From contig RPFO01000253.1 of NCBI GenBank assembly GCA_009746045.1, positions 1,686,888 to 1,750,887 on the forward strand: a stretch of 64,000 nt of DNA, read 5' to 3'. Positions within the stretch are counted from its first letter, which is position 1. Each line of letters opens with the position of its first letter. The notes below the pieces were generated by a model. The model saw only the letters and a list, made by a program, of their open reading frames with translations. It searched no databases and was not told where the DNA came from. This document shows, in pieces, positions 12,242 to 23,602 of the stretch. A program made the translations under genes and the position numbers. The DNA comes from Mesostigma viride (Eukaryota; Streptophyta; Mesostigmatophyceae; Mesostigmatales; Mesostigmataceae).

Positions 12242-12648
12242 GTACCGATGAGAGAGGGCAAGGGCCGGTCAGATGTCGATGAGAGAGAGGGCAAGGAACC
12301 ATCTTCGCATGTCGACGCACAAGTCAAGGAGCCGTCAGGCATTGGATAAGCACCAGCACGACCCCATCGTGCCGAGGGTTTGAGTAGGAGGGGGCGAAGG
12401 AACACCGCCACGAGGGCATAGGGCATGAAAAACGAGGGAATGCAGGGAGTGGCGCAAGGGCAAGCGCCGGAGTGAAGCCCGGGTCTTCGTGTAAAAAGCG
12501 CCAGAGTCTACATGGAAATTAGTGCGCCGGAGTAACAATGCCAGTAGTCAGCGTGCATGAACAGGGGGACGCAACCAGGGGGCACAACTCAGGGGCAGCA
12601 AAGCCAGGGCCACGACAAGTCCGGCTGGCTGGCTGGCTGGCTGGATAA

Positions 12649-13475
12649 ATGGAGGGATGGATGGATGGATGGATGGATGGATGGATGGATGGATGGATGG
12701 ATGGATGGATGGATGGATGGATGGATGGATGGATGGATGGATGGATGGATGGATGGATGGATGGATGGATGGATGGATGGATGGATGGATGGATGGATGG
12801 ATGGATGGATGGATGGATGGATGGATGGATGGATGGATGGATGGATGGATGGATGGAGGGAGGGAGGGATGGATGGATGGATGGATGGAGGGAGGGATGG
12901 ATGGATGGATGGAGGGAGGGAGGGAGGGAGGGAGGGAGGGAGGGAGGGAGGGAGGGAGGGAGGGAGGGAGGGAGGGAGGGAGGGAGGGAGGGAGGGAGGG
13001 AGGGAGGGAGGGAGGGAGGGAGGGAGGGAGGGAGGGAGGAGGGAGGGAGGGAGGGAGGGAGGGAGGGAGGGAGGGAGGGAGGGAGGGAGGGAGGGAGGGA
13101 GGGAGGGAGGGAGGGAGGGAGGGAGGGAGGGAGGGAGGAGGAGGGAGGGAGGGAGGGAGGGAGGGAGGGAGGGAGGGAGGGAGGGAGGGAGGGAGGGAGG
13201 GAGGGAGGGAGGGAGGGAGGGAGGGAGGGAGGGAGGGAGGGAGGGAGGGAGGGAGGGAGGGAGGGAGGGAGGGAGGGAGGGAGGGAGGGAGGGAGGGAGG
13301 GAGGGAGGAGGGAGGATGGATGGATGGATGGATGGATGGATGGATGGATGGATGGATGGATGGATGGATGGATGGATGGATGGATGGATGGATGGATGGA
13401 TGGATGGATGGATGGATGGATGGATGGATGGATGGATGGATGGATGGATGGATGGATGGATGGAGGGATGGATGG
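12649..13475. repeat. Composite GGAT / GGGA tetranucleotide microsatellite
   Basis: About 830 bp of four-base repeats. GGAT units run from about 12649 to 12857, GGGA (GGAG) units with a few GGAT islands to about 13315, then GGAT units again to about 13475. Single-base slips occur near 13038, 13136-13142 and 13306-13313. Every frame on both strands is open, as expected from stop-free repeats, and none is a gene. Confidence 0.97.
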
Positions 13476-13479
13476 GACA

Positions 13480-15300
13480 CCGCGGTGGAATGTTTTGGTA
13501 CAATACTGGATTTGACTGTGCACATTCTATCTAGGAGACACAAGAGAATACAGCAAAGAAAATAATTTATACGAATATACATCCCGGACAGAACAAATGG
13601 GATGCGATGGCGGCCTTCCCCTGACACATTTCACCAGGCCTGAGCCCCATGCTATTTCCGTCACCATTACAGGCATGCCTTGACCCCATGTTCCTCTAGA
13701 TCGCCGTTACTGACAGCCGATTGGTGCGGCCAAGCAGGCACGCAAATGCAGGTTGTAACCAGGGCAAACAGGTGCACTTTTTCTCTTTTTTAAGCTTGCT
13801 TGCATGAAAATCTCTTCTCACCCCACCCCACCTCTCCCTTGTGGGTTGATGGAATGTGCTGTGATGATATGCGTGGAGGACCCCCCAAGTTACAGAGGCG
13901 GTAATTTGACATCATTCAACTGCGGTTAGAGCTCTCCATGGTTTCAGAACATCGGTTGGAACGGCTTTTGCTGATTCACGTCGCAATAAATTTGCAAAAT
14001 TTGCACTTTCGTTTCTCAGTAACAACCAACCGGTAATTACGATACCATGAACCGCACGGCCCCAGTGCTCACCTGGGGAATGCGCCGACGGAAAGTTGCA
14101 CTTCGCTGTTTATCGATGACTCTGCTTCTCTGCTAGCAGCAGGTCTCAGGTTTGTCAGAACGACGTCGTCGTTAACGGATATGAACTCTCCTTCCCGGCC
14201 GGCCGCACGCGGAATGTTTTCCTGGGAAAAGTCGAGGGAAAGATAGCCACGGGGCAATGCGGGCCTCATTTAGTCATTGAATGATGACACATCGCAACTC
14301 ATCATATGCCTCTCACTAGCGCATACAACACCAGCAGTGGCGTGGGTCATGGTGGGAGCCGATTCGGAAAAAGGAGGTCGAACAACTGCGGGGCACGTGG
14401 TTTGATGCGAAAAACACGCAAGCATTAGCTCCGCTTACATTGTTAGCCGTTACGTATCTCTTGTTGATCGATTGCGGAAGGCTAGAAAAGAAAGAATTCT
14501 TGCCTCTTCTGCTGCTACACGTAGTCCCGGGTAGGCGGTTCAGGAAAGTAGACATGGCTACCCTCATCACCATACTGAAGTCATGCATGCTGTGACTCTC
14601 ATTGCCTATTTCTGAGATAGCCATGGCTGGCATGCGCCCACTCGGAGCCCCACGGCGAAGTTCGTTATGTCTAAGATATGAGGGATTTGCCTGAAGCACA
14701 TGCAATTGACTGCCGCATTTACGGCCTGCCGCGCGTCTCCCGAGCGGATGAAGCGAGGCGGAAAGCGGAGGCCTAGTCATAGGCAAGCCTCGTGATACAC
14801 AGCTGAGCGACATTTTTTGTTAATAATACGTCAAACCAGCTGTGCTAAAGTCACGTCAACTTCTCTCTTTTTTTAATGGCGAGCGACCGGGCTCCGCCTT
14901 CGGACACGTGCGGCTGGGACGACACCGCCTTCGTGCGTTGCACGTTCGCTCACTTCGCCTGCGTGTCGAAGGGAATGATGATGGGACGTGAAATGCTGGC
15001 CACTATTACAGTACCGTCTACCGTTGAGCCCGGGTCTGCTGGGCATCTGAAGCGCCTATTCGAGTAAGTAGTGACTACTGTGTAGTGACTAGTGTCCAGG
15101 GAAGCGAATAGGCTTTTATACCTGCTAAATGCCGTCAATACAGATCCGGGTAAATGGGTATTTTTATTAACCAATAGGAATATCATTAGGTGAAGAGGTA
15201 CCACGTATCGACCATCTGGTTACCCTCTGAGGGTAGTGTGATAGGTGAAAGGTTTAGAAAGGAGCATTGTGTGACCAGGGGAGCCAAGTGACGCGCGTAA
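13480..15300. other. Intergenic, nothing recognised
   Basis: No protein family, RNA gene or repeat array was recognised. The short frames present are not supported by codon pattern or similarity. Confidence 0.45.
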
Positions 15301-15302
15301 GG

Positions 15303-15847
15303 TCACCGTGAGGAATGCAAGTAAACACCCTGTTGCGTCCCAGGAGAGCAGTATTGTTCTTGCGCCAAGAGCCAAGCGCGACGCATTGCTGAGTTCCAGA
15401 GAAAGATAAACCGCCTCACCACGGCGGCTTTGGTGTATTCGTGCCGCACTTTGAAAACCGTCTCGTTCCGGATAGTCCAGATCGCGTATAGCATACAGTA
15501 TTAGTTCGGAGCCATACCCAGGCTAGTTGACTGTCGGATAGCTCCTCCCCGGGGGTCCCCGCCATACCGAATATGATACAACGCACGGATAGCGTTAGTG
15601 TGGAATGTGGTAGCGCGGTCCATGCGGACCATACGTTAAACAACCATTGCCACACCCCGCTCACTTGGCAGTAGAGAAAGCGGTGCTCAATTGTTTCCGA
15701 AGGGAAGGTGCACAGGCATGTCGCATCGTGGTGAAACCGGCTGCTGAGGGTCGCGTTTACCCCGATGGCTCTGTGCAGTAAAAGATGTTGAATGTCGGTC
15801 GCTCTGCGGTCCACCAAAGGGTGAATACAGCCGTTAATACAGATCAC
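15303..15847 (-). pseudogene. LINE ORF2 C-terminal relic (zinc knuckle region)
   Basis: A minus-strand frame (15847-15416) carries CTFPSETIEHRFLYCQVSGV, the Cys/His end domain of many LINE ORF2 proteins, followed by W-rich spacing. A second, shifted frame (15494-15303) carries LYAIWTIRNETVF, the next conserved block. One frameshift therefore separates two parts of the same ancestral protein. No RT domain is attached. Confidence 0.65.
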
Positions 15848-16463
15848 AAGTTGCCCGTTATAATTATAGTACAGTAGCCGTAAGTAAGAGCATCACTCAT
15901 CAGGGTTATGGTTGGCCACTATCTTTTACCGGTACGGCGGTACCTGTCTAGTCCTGGAAAGTGGAAACCATCGTTCAGTAAGTTGTGACAGGTCATGAAC
16001 ATCAACAACCTACCCAGCTTCCCAGCAGGCAGCCAGTGGCATGCGGTCATTGGCATCGAAGAAGCTATATTCCGTACTTTTTCTACTAGAGGGAGCCATA
16101 AACGCGACGTGCGGCCATTTGCTGTTGTTGTTGTGTCCCACTCCGCACATTATTGATTATTGTCGGTTCACCGGCGCGGGAATAAACTCAACTCAACTCC
16201 ACTCAACTCCGCACAAGTCATGGGCAGCAGAGAATCTGTAGTGGCCGAGGGCGGCCAGTAACAGCTGATGGAATCACAGACCATCTCAGACCATGGAAAC
16301 GTGGAACCGCGAATCTCTGCTGCACATCAGCGGCCGTCGAACAAAAACAACAACAACAACAAGTTCAACTGACGTCTGACTGACGTCTTCCAGGCTCTTG
16401 CAGGTGCGGACAACACGTATAGTTCTGAAGATCTCTGCTGCTCATGTGCCGCGTGGGCACGGG

Positions 16464-16464
16464 C

Positions 16465-16511
<47 letters not shown>

Positions 16512-16512
16512 A
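16464..16512. repeat. (CAA)n microsatellite
   Basis: About 16 CAA units in a short array upstream of the transporter gene. A shorter ACAACAACAA tract lies at about 16345-16361. Confidence 0.95.
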
Positions 16513-16945
16513 ACACGTGTAGTTCGTCGGCCGGCAACTAATTCCGTCGGCCGGCACATCCAGCGCTTACTCTTACTGGCCTGGTACTACTGGTGCCCAA
16601 AAATTGAACCCCCGCGGGCTCGTCACTCGCCAGTCGGCATGCTGGCAGCTGGCTTGCTTTGACTGCCGACTGCCGAGTCGCGCGTCCACCGTCCACTGCC
16701 TGCCCTTCGACAAAATAAACCCTAGTGCTGCGCACCTCCAGTGCTGTTGACAGCCATGGCCAGCTGCTGCAACGCTCAACCAGTTAGCTCGACCCGAAGC
16801 ATTTCGAACATGCTTTGTAGCCGAGTCTGTGGCATGCCGTGAGCTAATGCGGCGTTTGATCTTGAAGACATCTACCTTGGGTTAGTTCATCTGATGCTGT
16901 GAGAACCGGTCCCTGTCTGCCGGTAGTGTAGGGGTGACTAAAAGC

Positions 16946-17944
16946 ATGGCTGTCTCGGGGCTTAAAAAATTCGTGGTGGCGGCCACGCTGACGCTGCTAA
17001 CATGTTCACAAGGGCTGCTAATGGAAGCCTCGAAAATAAATGGGAAGTACCCGTACAATGTGGGTGTGGTGCCTCTGCTGGCCGAGGTTACCAAGTTTTT
17101 CCTGTCTGCTCTGCTTCTGTACAAGCATGTGCGGTACGACCGCCTGCCGGTTGTCATAACGAAGGACTGGAGAAGCGTCATGCTGTACCCCATCCCGTCG
17201 ATCATCTACTTGTTCCATAATAATGTCCAGTTTTACACGATGGCCTACGTCGATGCGTCCACTTACCAGATTTTGGGAAATTTGAAGATAGTAACGACGG
17301 GGTTTTTGTTTCGAGTTTTCCTTAAACGTCATTTAACGAGGACGCAGTGGCTGTCACTGTTGCTGCTCATGATCGGCGCAACGACCAGTCAGCTTACCGG
17401 TTGCAAGTCCGGAGCACTGTCTGCGCCATGGCAGGGCTACGCCCTCGGCATTGTGAGCGCGTGCCTAAGCGCCCTCGCTGGCGTGTACACCGAGTTCATC
17501 ATGAAGAAAAACAACGACACGCTGTATTGGCAGAACCTACAGCTGTATTTCTTCGGTGCTTTGTTCAACGCGGTGAGGCTGACCGTCGATGACTTCAACG
17601 CTGGCTTCGAGAACGGATTCTGGTTCTACACCTGCCTGAACGGATTCGGGACAGTCGCAATGCTCATCGTCATCAACTTCTCCTTCAGCGGCCTGTTCGT
17701 CTCCTGGATCATGAAGTTTGCGGACACCATTGTCAAGGTGTATGCGACGTCCAGCGCGATGCTGTTAACGGCACTGCTGGCCGTCTGGCTGTTTGGCCTC
17801 GACCCGACCCTGCCGCTCTTCCTTGGCATCGCCACCGCATGCATATCGCTGCAGCTGTACTTTATGCCGGCAGACGTTCCCCCCAAAGAGCTGCTACTGC
17901 CCACCTCCAATGACAAGTCCATCTTTGCGAGGAAAGGGTCGTAG
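16946..17944 (+). CDS. Nucleotide-sugar transporter, SLC35A / CMP-sialic-acid-transporter-like
   Basis: An intact 332-residue multi-pass membrane protein of the drug/metabolite transporter superfamily. Family members exchange nucleotide sugars for nucleoside monophosphates across ER or Golgi membranes. The plant-type signature is clear: KYPYNVGVVPLLAEVTKFF, then NNVQFYTMAYVDASTYQILG directly before NLKIVTTGFLFRVFLKR, then IGATTSQLTGC. About ten hydrophobic helices are visible. The closest memory match is the plant CMP-sialic acid transporter-like / ROCK1 group. Substrate cannot be assigned, because plants and algae of this group carry other nucleotide sugars. The start is the ATG at 16946; an upstream GTG in the same frame is less likely. 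Length and motif order are normal. The gene is intronless and ends at the TAG at 17942-17944. Confidence 0.9.
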   Translation: MAVSGLKKFVVAATLTLLTCSQGLLMEASKINGKYPYNVGVVPLLAEVTKFFLSALLLYKHVRYDRLPVVITKDWRSVMLYPIPSIIYLFHNNVQFYTMAYVDASTYQILGNLKIVTTGFLFRVFLKRHLTRTQWLSLLLLMIGATTSQLTGCKSGALSAPWQGYALGIVSACLSALAGVYTEFIMKKNNDTLYWQNLQLYFFGALFNAVRLTVDDFNAGFENGFWFYTCLNGFGTVAMLIVINFSFSGLFVSWIMKFADTIVKVYATSSAMLLTALLAVWLFGLDPTLPLFLGIATACISLQLYFMPADVPPKELLLPTSNDKSIFARKGS

Positions 17945-19425
17945 AGTTGGCACTGGCTGACTCTGCTTGACCTGGGATCAACTAGCAGGCATGGCATGTC
18001 GCCATACTTGCCAAGGCCTTCGCAGGCAGTGGGGGCATCTCAAGATCCCAGGCCTGCTTCGATAAATGTGCACTAGGCGATGCCACCAAGTGACAGGGAA
18101 ACACCCTGTTCGCACCAAAAGGGTCCCTGGCAGCCAAGGGCTCGCTTGTGCGGCTCATTACCGCCACCTTGGCCAAGGTCCCACGATAGACAGTGCTTTT
18201 TTCATGCCTGTGAGACGGCGTGGCGGAACCTGCCGCATCAGCCGCCACCTTCCAGCCATGAGGCTCACCAGGCAAGGTGGTCGGGTTGCCAGTGGAGGGA
18301 AATTGGGAGGATGAGGGTCATCTTAGGCATGCCTTGGTCAGACTGCTACCTTCACACCAATAGAGTCGGGTCATGCAACAAGGCCGCTTTCTTGAATAAG
18401 AAATGGTTGGTCCCATGCTTTGGCTGGCGGCGCCACCTGCCAGGTGGAGGACGCGCGGTGCTCTGGGTAGGAAGCAGGGCCCAGGGGCTTGAGCGCAGGC
18501 TGTTGACTTTGGTGCCGGTATTCTGGATATCCGCTACAGGCATCTTCAGAGTCATACTCTGGTGCTTTCCCATCGTGGAGGGGTGAAACGGAAGCACCTT
18601 TGAAGTATCTGGGTGGTCAACGCTGTGTCGACAAAACGCTGCCATGGATGCATGAGGCATGAGGAACGAGTGCGTGCATGTCTACGCGTGCGTGATGTAT
18701 CCTGTTGTTCTCGACCTGCGGCAGATCATTCCCTCGGTAGGCTACCAGTATCATCTAACTTTCCGATGAATCAGACCAAGGGAAGTAGTTGCGGAAGCTG
18801 TCTGTGTCACCATCCTGGCATGGATGGGAAAGAACGCTGTGTGGCATGTGCACCGTGCCATTGTTGCTGTGCATTGGTCGGAATGGTGCTAATCTAGCTT
18901 CCCTCAGTGCTTAATCTGTTGTTGCATGAGCAGTCCATTTCAGGCATCAGGCTTGCTTGTTATGTGGGGATGTGTTGTTAGGCAAAGGCCAACATAGTTG
19001 TTATTATTATTTATATCAATAAGACCAGCCATATTGAAACGTCGGCCACTCCGAGCTTAGCACTGGATTCGTTGTCCACACCGTCGCGTCGCTGCAGCAA
19101 CACGATGTTGTCTGGCATACGCGGGCTTTTGGTTCCCGCCGCACATTTGAAAGTGCTGTCCTCCGGATTTTTGCCTTGGCACCGTGTGCAGTTCTTGGAC
19201 GTTTGGAAAGATGGCATGGCTAACGTAATGACTGACTAGCTAGACCTTTTCAGTGGTTTTCCATGTGCAGGTATTTCCTCGTAAGTATGGTGGGAGAGCG
19301 ATCGCAGCAGACAATGGTGCTCACCACTAGACACTCCCGGCCAGTTAGGCTCGAAACACACGCCCTGATCAAGCAAGCTGTTTCCACACAGCATAACTAA
19401 ATAAATAAAGCTAGGCATCATCTGG
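17945..19425. other. Intergenic, nothing recognised
   Basis: No gene or repeat family recognised. The 3' UTR of the transporter gene probably occupies the first few hundred bases. Confidence 0.45.
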
Positions 19426-19427
19426 CT

Positions 19428-19951
19428 TTGGATTTGTACGCTGATTTGCCCTATGTTTCCCACATTATTAGGCACAGGCGCCTGGGCCTAGCCGGGCACC
19501 TGGCCCGCACAGATCAGGTAGATACATCAGATAGACTAGCTGGCACCAAGCCCGCCCAGCCTGGGCGATATGTCCTCACCTGGCGTGCCCCCGGACACGC
19601 GCGGCAGGGCCGCCACCCGTGGACGTTTCGTGATAGACTCGGCATGGACATGTGCTACACTAGACGTGACGGGCTCACCCCCGGGCAGCCTCCTGGTTTG
19701 TCTGTAATATGGAGGCAGATGGTGTGCAAGGATAGATGGCAAGTAGTGATGAAGGAGACCACCCCCAAGCCTGTGGGGGCTCCGCGTGTGACCAAGTATG
19801 GCATTTATAGCGATTCGGGCCGCGGTGCCCACACCCCTGTAACTAGGACCTAGATAGCTTATACCATCCATTCCATCCCATGTTCCCCTCCCACTGAGGA
19901 CTTATGCTCACGTGACGCAGTCACGTGTCTATTAATTAATTAATTAATCAT
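19428..19951 (+). mobile_element. LINE ORF2 end and 3' tail
   Basis: The frame 19428-19853 contains HIIRHRRLGLAGHLARTDQV and downstream W-rich spacing (VIWRQMVCKDRWQVV). This is the same LINE ORF2 end block seen at 6.57 kb. The non-coding end runs to ATTAATTAATTAATTAATC at about 19932-19950, the usual tail of these elements. The copy is 5'-truncated. Confidence 0.65.
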
Positions 19952-21555
19952 CTGGCTCATCATGGGCACACATGTACATGACTAAATAATGTTCATGAGT
20001 CAGCTGGTATAGTGCCTGTAGTAGGCGTGCATGTACAAGGCCACGGTCTAACTATTCTACACTACTACTGCTGTATTCCCATAAGCTGGGGCGTCTGGAG
20101 TCGCTGGGGCCGCGGTGGTCGCGGGGGTCGGTCGCGTGCCAGGGCTTGTGGCCGACGTAGATGGCCGCCCCCTCACTTCCAGTACACCGGCCGGCTGCAT
20201 GCCCCGCCGCGGTCTGCCGGAGCTGGAGGTAGGTCGGCCATAGCTCCCGTCGCCGTTGTTGCTGTGCCAGGATCAAGTCGTCGTCCAAGGTGAAGGGAGT
20301 CTTCAAGCGCCGCTTGCGGCGTCTGAATCGAAATCTTGTCCGATGAGAAGAAGCGGGGCCGCCCCTGCCTTACCCCGCGCGCGGGAAAGGCGGTGGGCGA
20401 CCAGCTTGATCTCACCAAGAAGGCCCATGCGATTAAAGGATTTTGCTCTCAAACGCACGTGCAAGCTTCTCAGAATTCTCACCTTCCTCCATGTCAAAGT
20501 TCTTGACAATGACGTAAAGGCTGCGCTTGGCGAGCTCGGCCTCCTCGAGGAGGTCGAGTTTCTGCTGCTGGAGCTGTGCTGCAGTGGCGGAGGTGGTGGA
20601 GGTGGTGTATTGCTTAAGCATGTCCGCCCAGGTCTGGGTGGGAGGAGCAGCGCCAGCCGGGCCAGCGAGGGCTGGCCGCTTGGCGGCAATGTCCTTCACC
20701 GCCTGGGCGGTGAGGCCTGCGTTGTTTTGCAGGACCTCGATGGCGATGGCGTGGTCCTTGAGGCGCTGGTCGATGTCGCGGAGCTGGGAGGTGAGGGCGT
20801 CGGAGGTGGGGGTGGTGGCGGTGGAGGAGGCGAGGAGGGTGGAGGTGGCGGTGGAGATGGTGGAGAGGAGGGGGAGCTCGGCAGTCAGCGTGCTGCCCAT
20901 GGCCGCCACATCTGCAGCGAGGGGGGGCACGTGCTGCGCGAGGGCCTCCTCAAGGAGGGAGCGCGGATGGAGGATTCGGTCAAGGTGGTGGTGAGGGGCT
21001 GGGGGGGCCAGATCTCCGCGATGGAGCGGCCAAGGAGCGAGAAGAGGGCGCGTTGCTGAAGGTGGGGGCGGCGCGGAGGATGAGGATGGGGTCGAAGTTG
21101 TGGGTGCGCCTCTGGAAAGCATCGATGAGGCGACGTCCTGGTGGAAGAGCTGCTTGCACAGTTCAAGAAGCGAGGCGTGCGATCCCCAGAAGACGAAGCT
21201 CAGGATCTTGTCGTGGTTGAGCTTGTCTAAAAAGCCGGGCTGGCTGGCGTCAAAGTCGAACTCTTCCCAGCTCGGCTCGGCAGGGCGACTGCGCTTGGAT
21301 TCAGGCAACGCTGCGGGCGAGGCGAGCCCGGGAGGGGGCTGGGCGACCACTAGGGCTTAGCTAGTGGCGCCGCTGCCTTCTGGGCCGGAGGGCGAAGCTG
21401 CAGACGTATTTTCAGGTCTCCTTGGTATTTTCAGGGCTGAGCGCAGCCACCAGGCTCCGTTGCGCGGAGGAGCGTTTGCTCGCCATATATTGCGTAATAG
21501 CTTCGGAAAATTATATATCAGCGTGTGCGTCTGAGAAAGACGAAGCGATTGTGAT
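19952..21555 (-). mobile_element. ORF1-only LINE-like copy
   Basis: A minus-strand element whose 3' tail meets the tail of the LINE at 19.4-19.95 kb. Its ORF1-type frame (21350-20433) has a Pro/Ser-rich N-terminus, a Leu/Ile-rich heptad-like segment (DALTSQLRDIDQRLKDHAIA) and an RRM-like SLYVIVKNFDMEEGEN block. After frame changes the end domain LDDDLILAQQQRRRELWPTY (about 20285-20220) follows. No reverse transcriptase lies between ORF1 and the 3' UTR, which starts GGGAATACAGCAGTAGTAG exactly as in the 7.05-kb copy. The arrangement recalls ORF1-only half-LINEs. Its right end stops inside the terminal hairpin of the viral palindrome. Confidence 0.6.
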
Positions 21556-21578
21556 CTACTTTTTCCTAGCCTGACCCC
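21556..21578. mobile_element. Truncated terminal hairpin element (left palindrome end)
   Basis: These 23 bases equal one end of the 97-bp hairpin element intact at 39431-39527. The outer 74 bases are missing and replaced by the LINE-like copy. This is the last position at which left and right arms match. Confidence 0.8.
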
Positions 21579-21797
21579 AAAAATGTAACCGTCCGTCCAC
21601 CTGGCCGTACACCCTGGCACGAGAAACCGCGTGGGAAATTCGCCCTGCCACGGTGGCATCATGCCACGTGTTGTACGGCTGCCACGTGGCACGAGATTTC
21701 GGTTCAGACCGTACGTCCGTCGGCGCGGCGCGGCGGTTTCCTCGTCGGATTTTCGGTTACGCGTGTCGGCGCGGCGCCCTTTTTCCGTGGGAGGGGT

Positions 21798-21839
21798 ATA
21801 AAGGTCGAAGAGCACTCGAGGTTGGTCACTTCTCACCTG
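21798..21839 (+). promoter_or_regulatory. Core promoter of left-arm 213-residue gene
   Basis: TATAAAG at 21798-21804 is followed, 27 nt from its first base, by GGTCACTTCTCACCT (21825-21839). The pair matches in sequence and spacing the elements before four other genes in this region. The ATG follows at 21879. Upstream, CCACGTG motifs lie at about 21663 and 21681. Confidence 0.65.
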
Positions 21840-21878
21840 CTCCAGCACCAGCACTAGCACCAGCACTAGCAAGAAAAC

Positions 21879-22520
21879 ATGAACAGCGCAACTTTCAACA
21901 GCCTTCGAGCTGCGATTGTGCACGAAATCGTGCAGTTGTCATGGCCGTCCATGTGCGGCGTGAACAAGTCCTCTCAAATCGAGTGGGACGCTATCAAAGC
22001 GAAAAAAGAACTGCGTTTGCAGCAGTTGCTCGATTCCATTGCAGCCGAGCAGAAGGAACGCGACCGCACTTTGCGCAGGAAGCCCGGGCCTCTGTGCCAC
22101 TACGACGGTTTCACTCTCCGCTCGCTGGCCCGGCAGCTTTCCCTTGGCGGGGTGCGCGGGCTCTCCTCCATGGAAAAGCAAATGGAAGCCATGAAATATA
22201 CCGGCAGGCGCAGGGAATTGAAGGCTCTGGCTAAGGAGCTCGAGACCCGTTTGTCCCGGATCGTGTATATTCCTCGCGCCGCTTCATCCGCGGCAAAGAA
22301 ATACATCAAGTCAGTGCCACTCAGGGACAATGATTTCACGTCCGAAGAGCGTGGCCGCGAGCTCGTGGACCTCGTGAAGGCCGAGTGCAAGGCCAGCATT
22401 GCGAACTTGTCCGCATTTCCCTCTGCGTCCGAGCAGGAGTTGCCTAGGAAGTTGGACGTTGCTTGCAAGGAGGTGTATGCGTCCTTCTGCAGGCGCCTGG
22501 CCGGCAGCCACATCATCTGA
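21879..22520 (+). CDS. Orphan CGVNK-family protein, short paralog (left copy)
   Basis: A 213-residue soluble, charged protein with no recognised fold. Residues 20-44 contain SWPSMCGVNKSSQIEWDAIK, nearly the same as a segment of the 392-residue protein encoded at 26704-27882, so the two are paralogs. A second match follows: KYIKSVPLRDNDFTSEERGR aligns with the LP-x-LD region of the larger protein. The start is the first ATG, behind a clear TATA box and start element. It is intact here and in the right arm (38489-39130), differing at one noticed residue (Arg versus Pro at position 10). It lies convergent with the Cys-rich gene at 22653-23602. Function unknown. Confidence 0.7.
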   Translation: MNSATFNSLRAAIVHEIVQLSWPSMCGVNKSSQIEWDAIKAKKELRLQQLLDSIAAEQKERDRTLRRKPGPLCHYDGFTLRSLARQLSLGGVRGLSSMEKQMEAMKYTGRRRELKALAKELETRLSRIVYIPRAASSAAKKYIKSVPLRDNDFTSEERGRELVDLVKAECKASIANLSAFPSASEQELPRKLDVACKEVYASFCRRLAGSHII

Positions 22521-22652
22521 GTGGCATTTTTGGAATTGACAAAGTCCCCTTATTATTATTTTAATGAAATCACACTTTTCATTGCATGCCAAGTCCTGGT
22601 GCACACATGTCCTAATTACACGCTCACGAGTCCATGCAAACCGCTTTATTCG

Positions 22653-23602
22653 TTACAAATAGGGTACAAAATAAGCCAAATTCCCTTCAGGGAGAGTAGA
22701 AAGGGGCCACCTCCATGATAGGCCCGAGGGGGTCGAACCCCGTGTACTGGCGCTCGAGCTTGAACCAGTTGTCCGCTCCCACGAACCCGTCGAACCGGAC
22801 GGGGGGGACACGAACTGCGCAGAGTCGGCGCACGAGCGGCAGCGGAGCCCGCCGAAATCGCTGGTGACGAACACGTTCGTCAAGTGGTGGTTGATCCCCA
22901 CGTTGCAAGCGCCGCACTTGGCGGGCGGCCAGTCCACCCCCATTCCGTTATTGGCCTGCCAGCACCTCGCCATGTGACTCACGTCCGCGCTGTACTCCCA
23001 GCACCCGTCGAACTGTTGCTCTAACGCCTTCGCCTGCGCGCAGCGGGCGACGCCCAAGGTATCCGCCTCGGGCACGTGCTTCTGCACGTACGCGTTCCTG
23101 GCGAAGTTGTAGCACACTCCGCAGAACAGCTGGTCCATGAGTTCGGCGCAGATTCCGATCATGGCGGCGCCGGCGACCAACATCCTCGCCGTCGTGGCGA
23201 GTCCGTTGCAAACGGCGCACCGAAACTGGGAGGCATCGGCCGCAGGCGGGAGGGGGTGGGGCGGTAGGAGTACTTCTTGTATTCCCACGCGGACACGTAC
23301 TCTTCAACGATGTCCAACACCTCTGCGTATCCGTCCGCCCTGGGGTTGGCGAGCTTGTCCACCAAATCGGACATCTGACTCATGGCGCACTTTGTGCAGG
23401 ACACGATGCCCAGTCTGTTGTGCACGAACAGGCCTCCCTGCGGCACCCTCATGCAAAAATAGCACGTGACGACGACGCTAGAAAATTGCGGTTCCGGCTG
23501 CTGCACCGGCGTGGGTGCCGGCGCCGGCGGTGGTGCGGGCGCGACTGCGGGCTGCGGCGCAGGCGCTGAAACCGAAACGGTCTGGGAGCGAGTGAGAACC
23601 AT
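22653..23602 (-). pseudogene. Cys-rich zinc-ribbon protein, frameshifted left copy
   Basis: This is the left-arm counterpart of the intact 316-residue gene at 37406-38356. A run of five G at 23252-23256, against six C in the right copy, breaks the frame near residue 115. The N-terminal part (23602-23159) and the C-terminal part (from about 23288 to 22653) therefore lie in different frames. Three CxxC...CxxC pairs survive across both pieces. Either the left copy has lost function or the base count in the homopolymer is a sequencing error. Confidence 0.7.

Noticed and set aside
12519-13627. Very long frames of WMDG, GGRE, HPSI or LPPS repeats on both strands.
   Set aside because: They are translations of the four-base microsatellite, open in all frames because the repeats lack stop codons.
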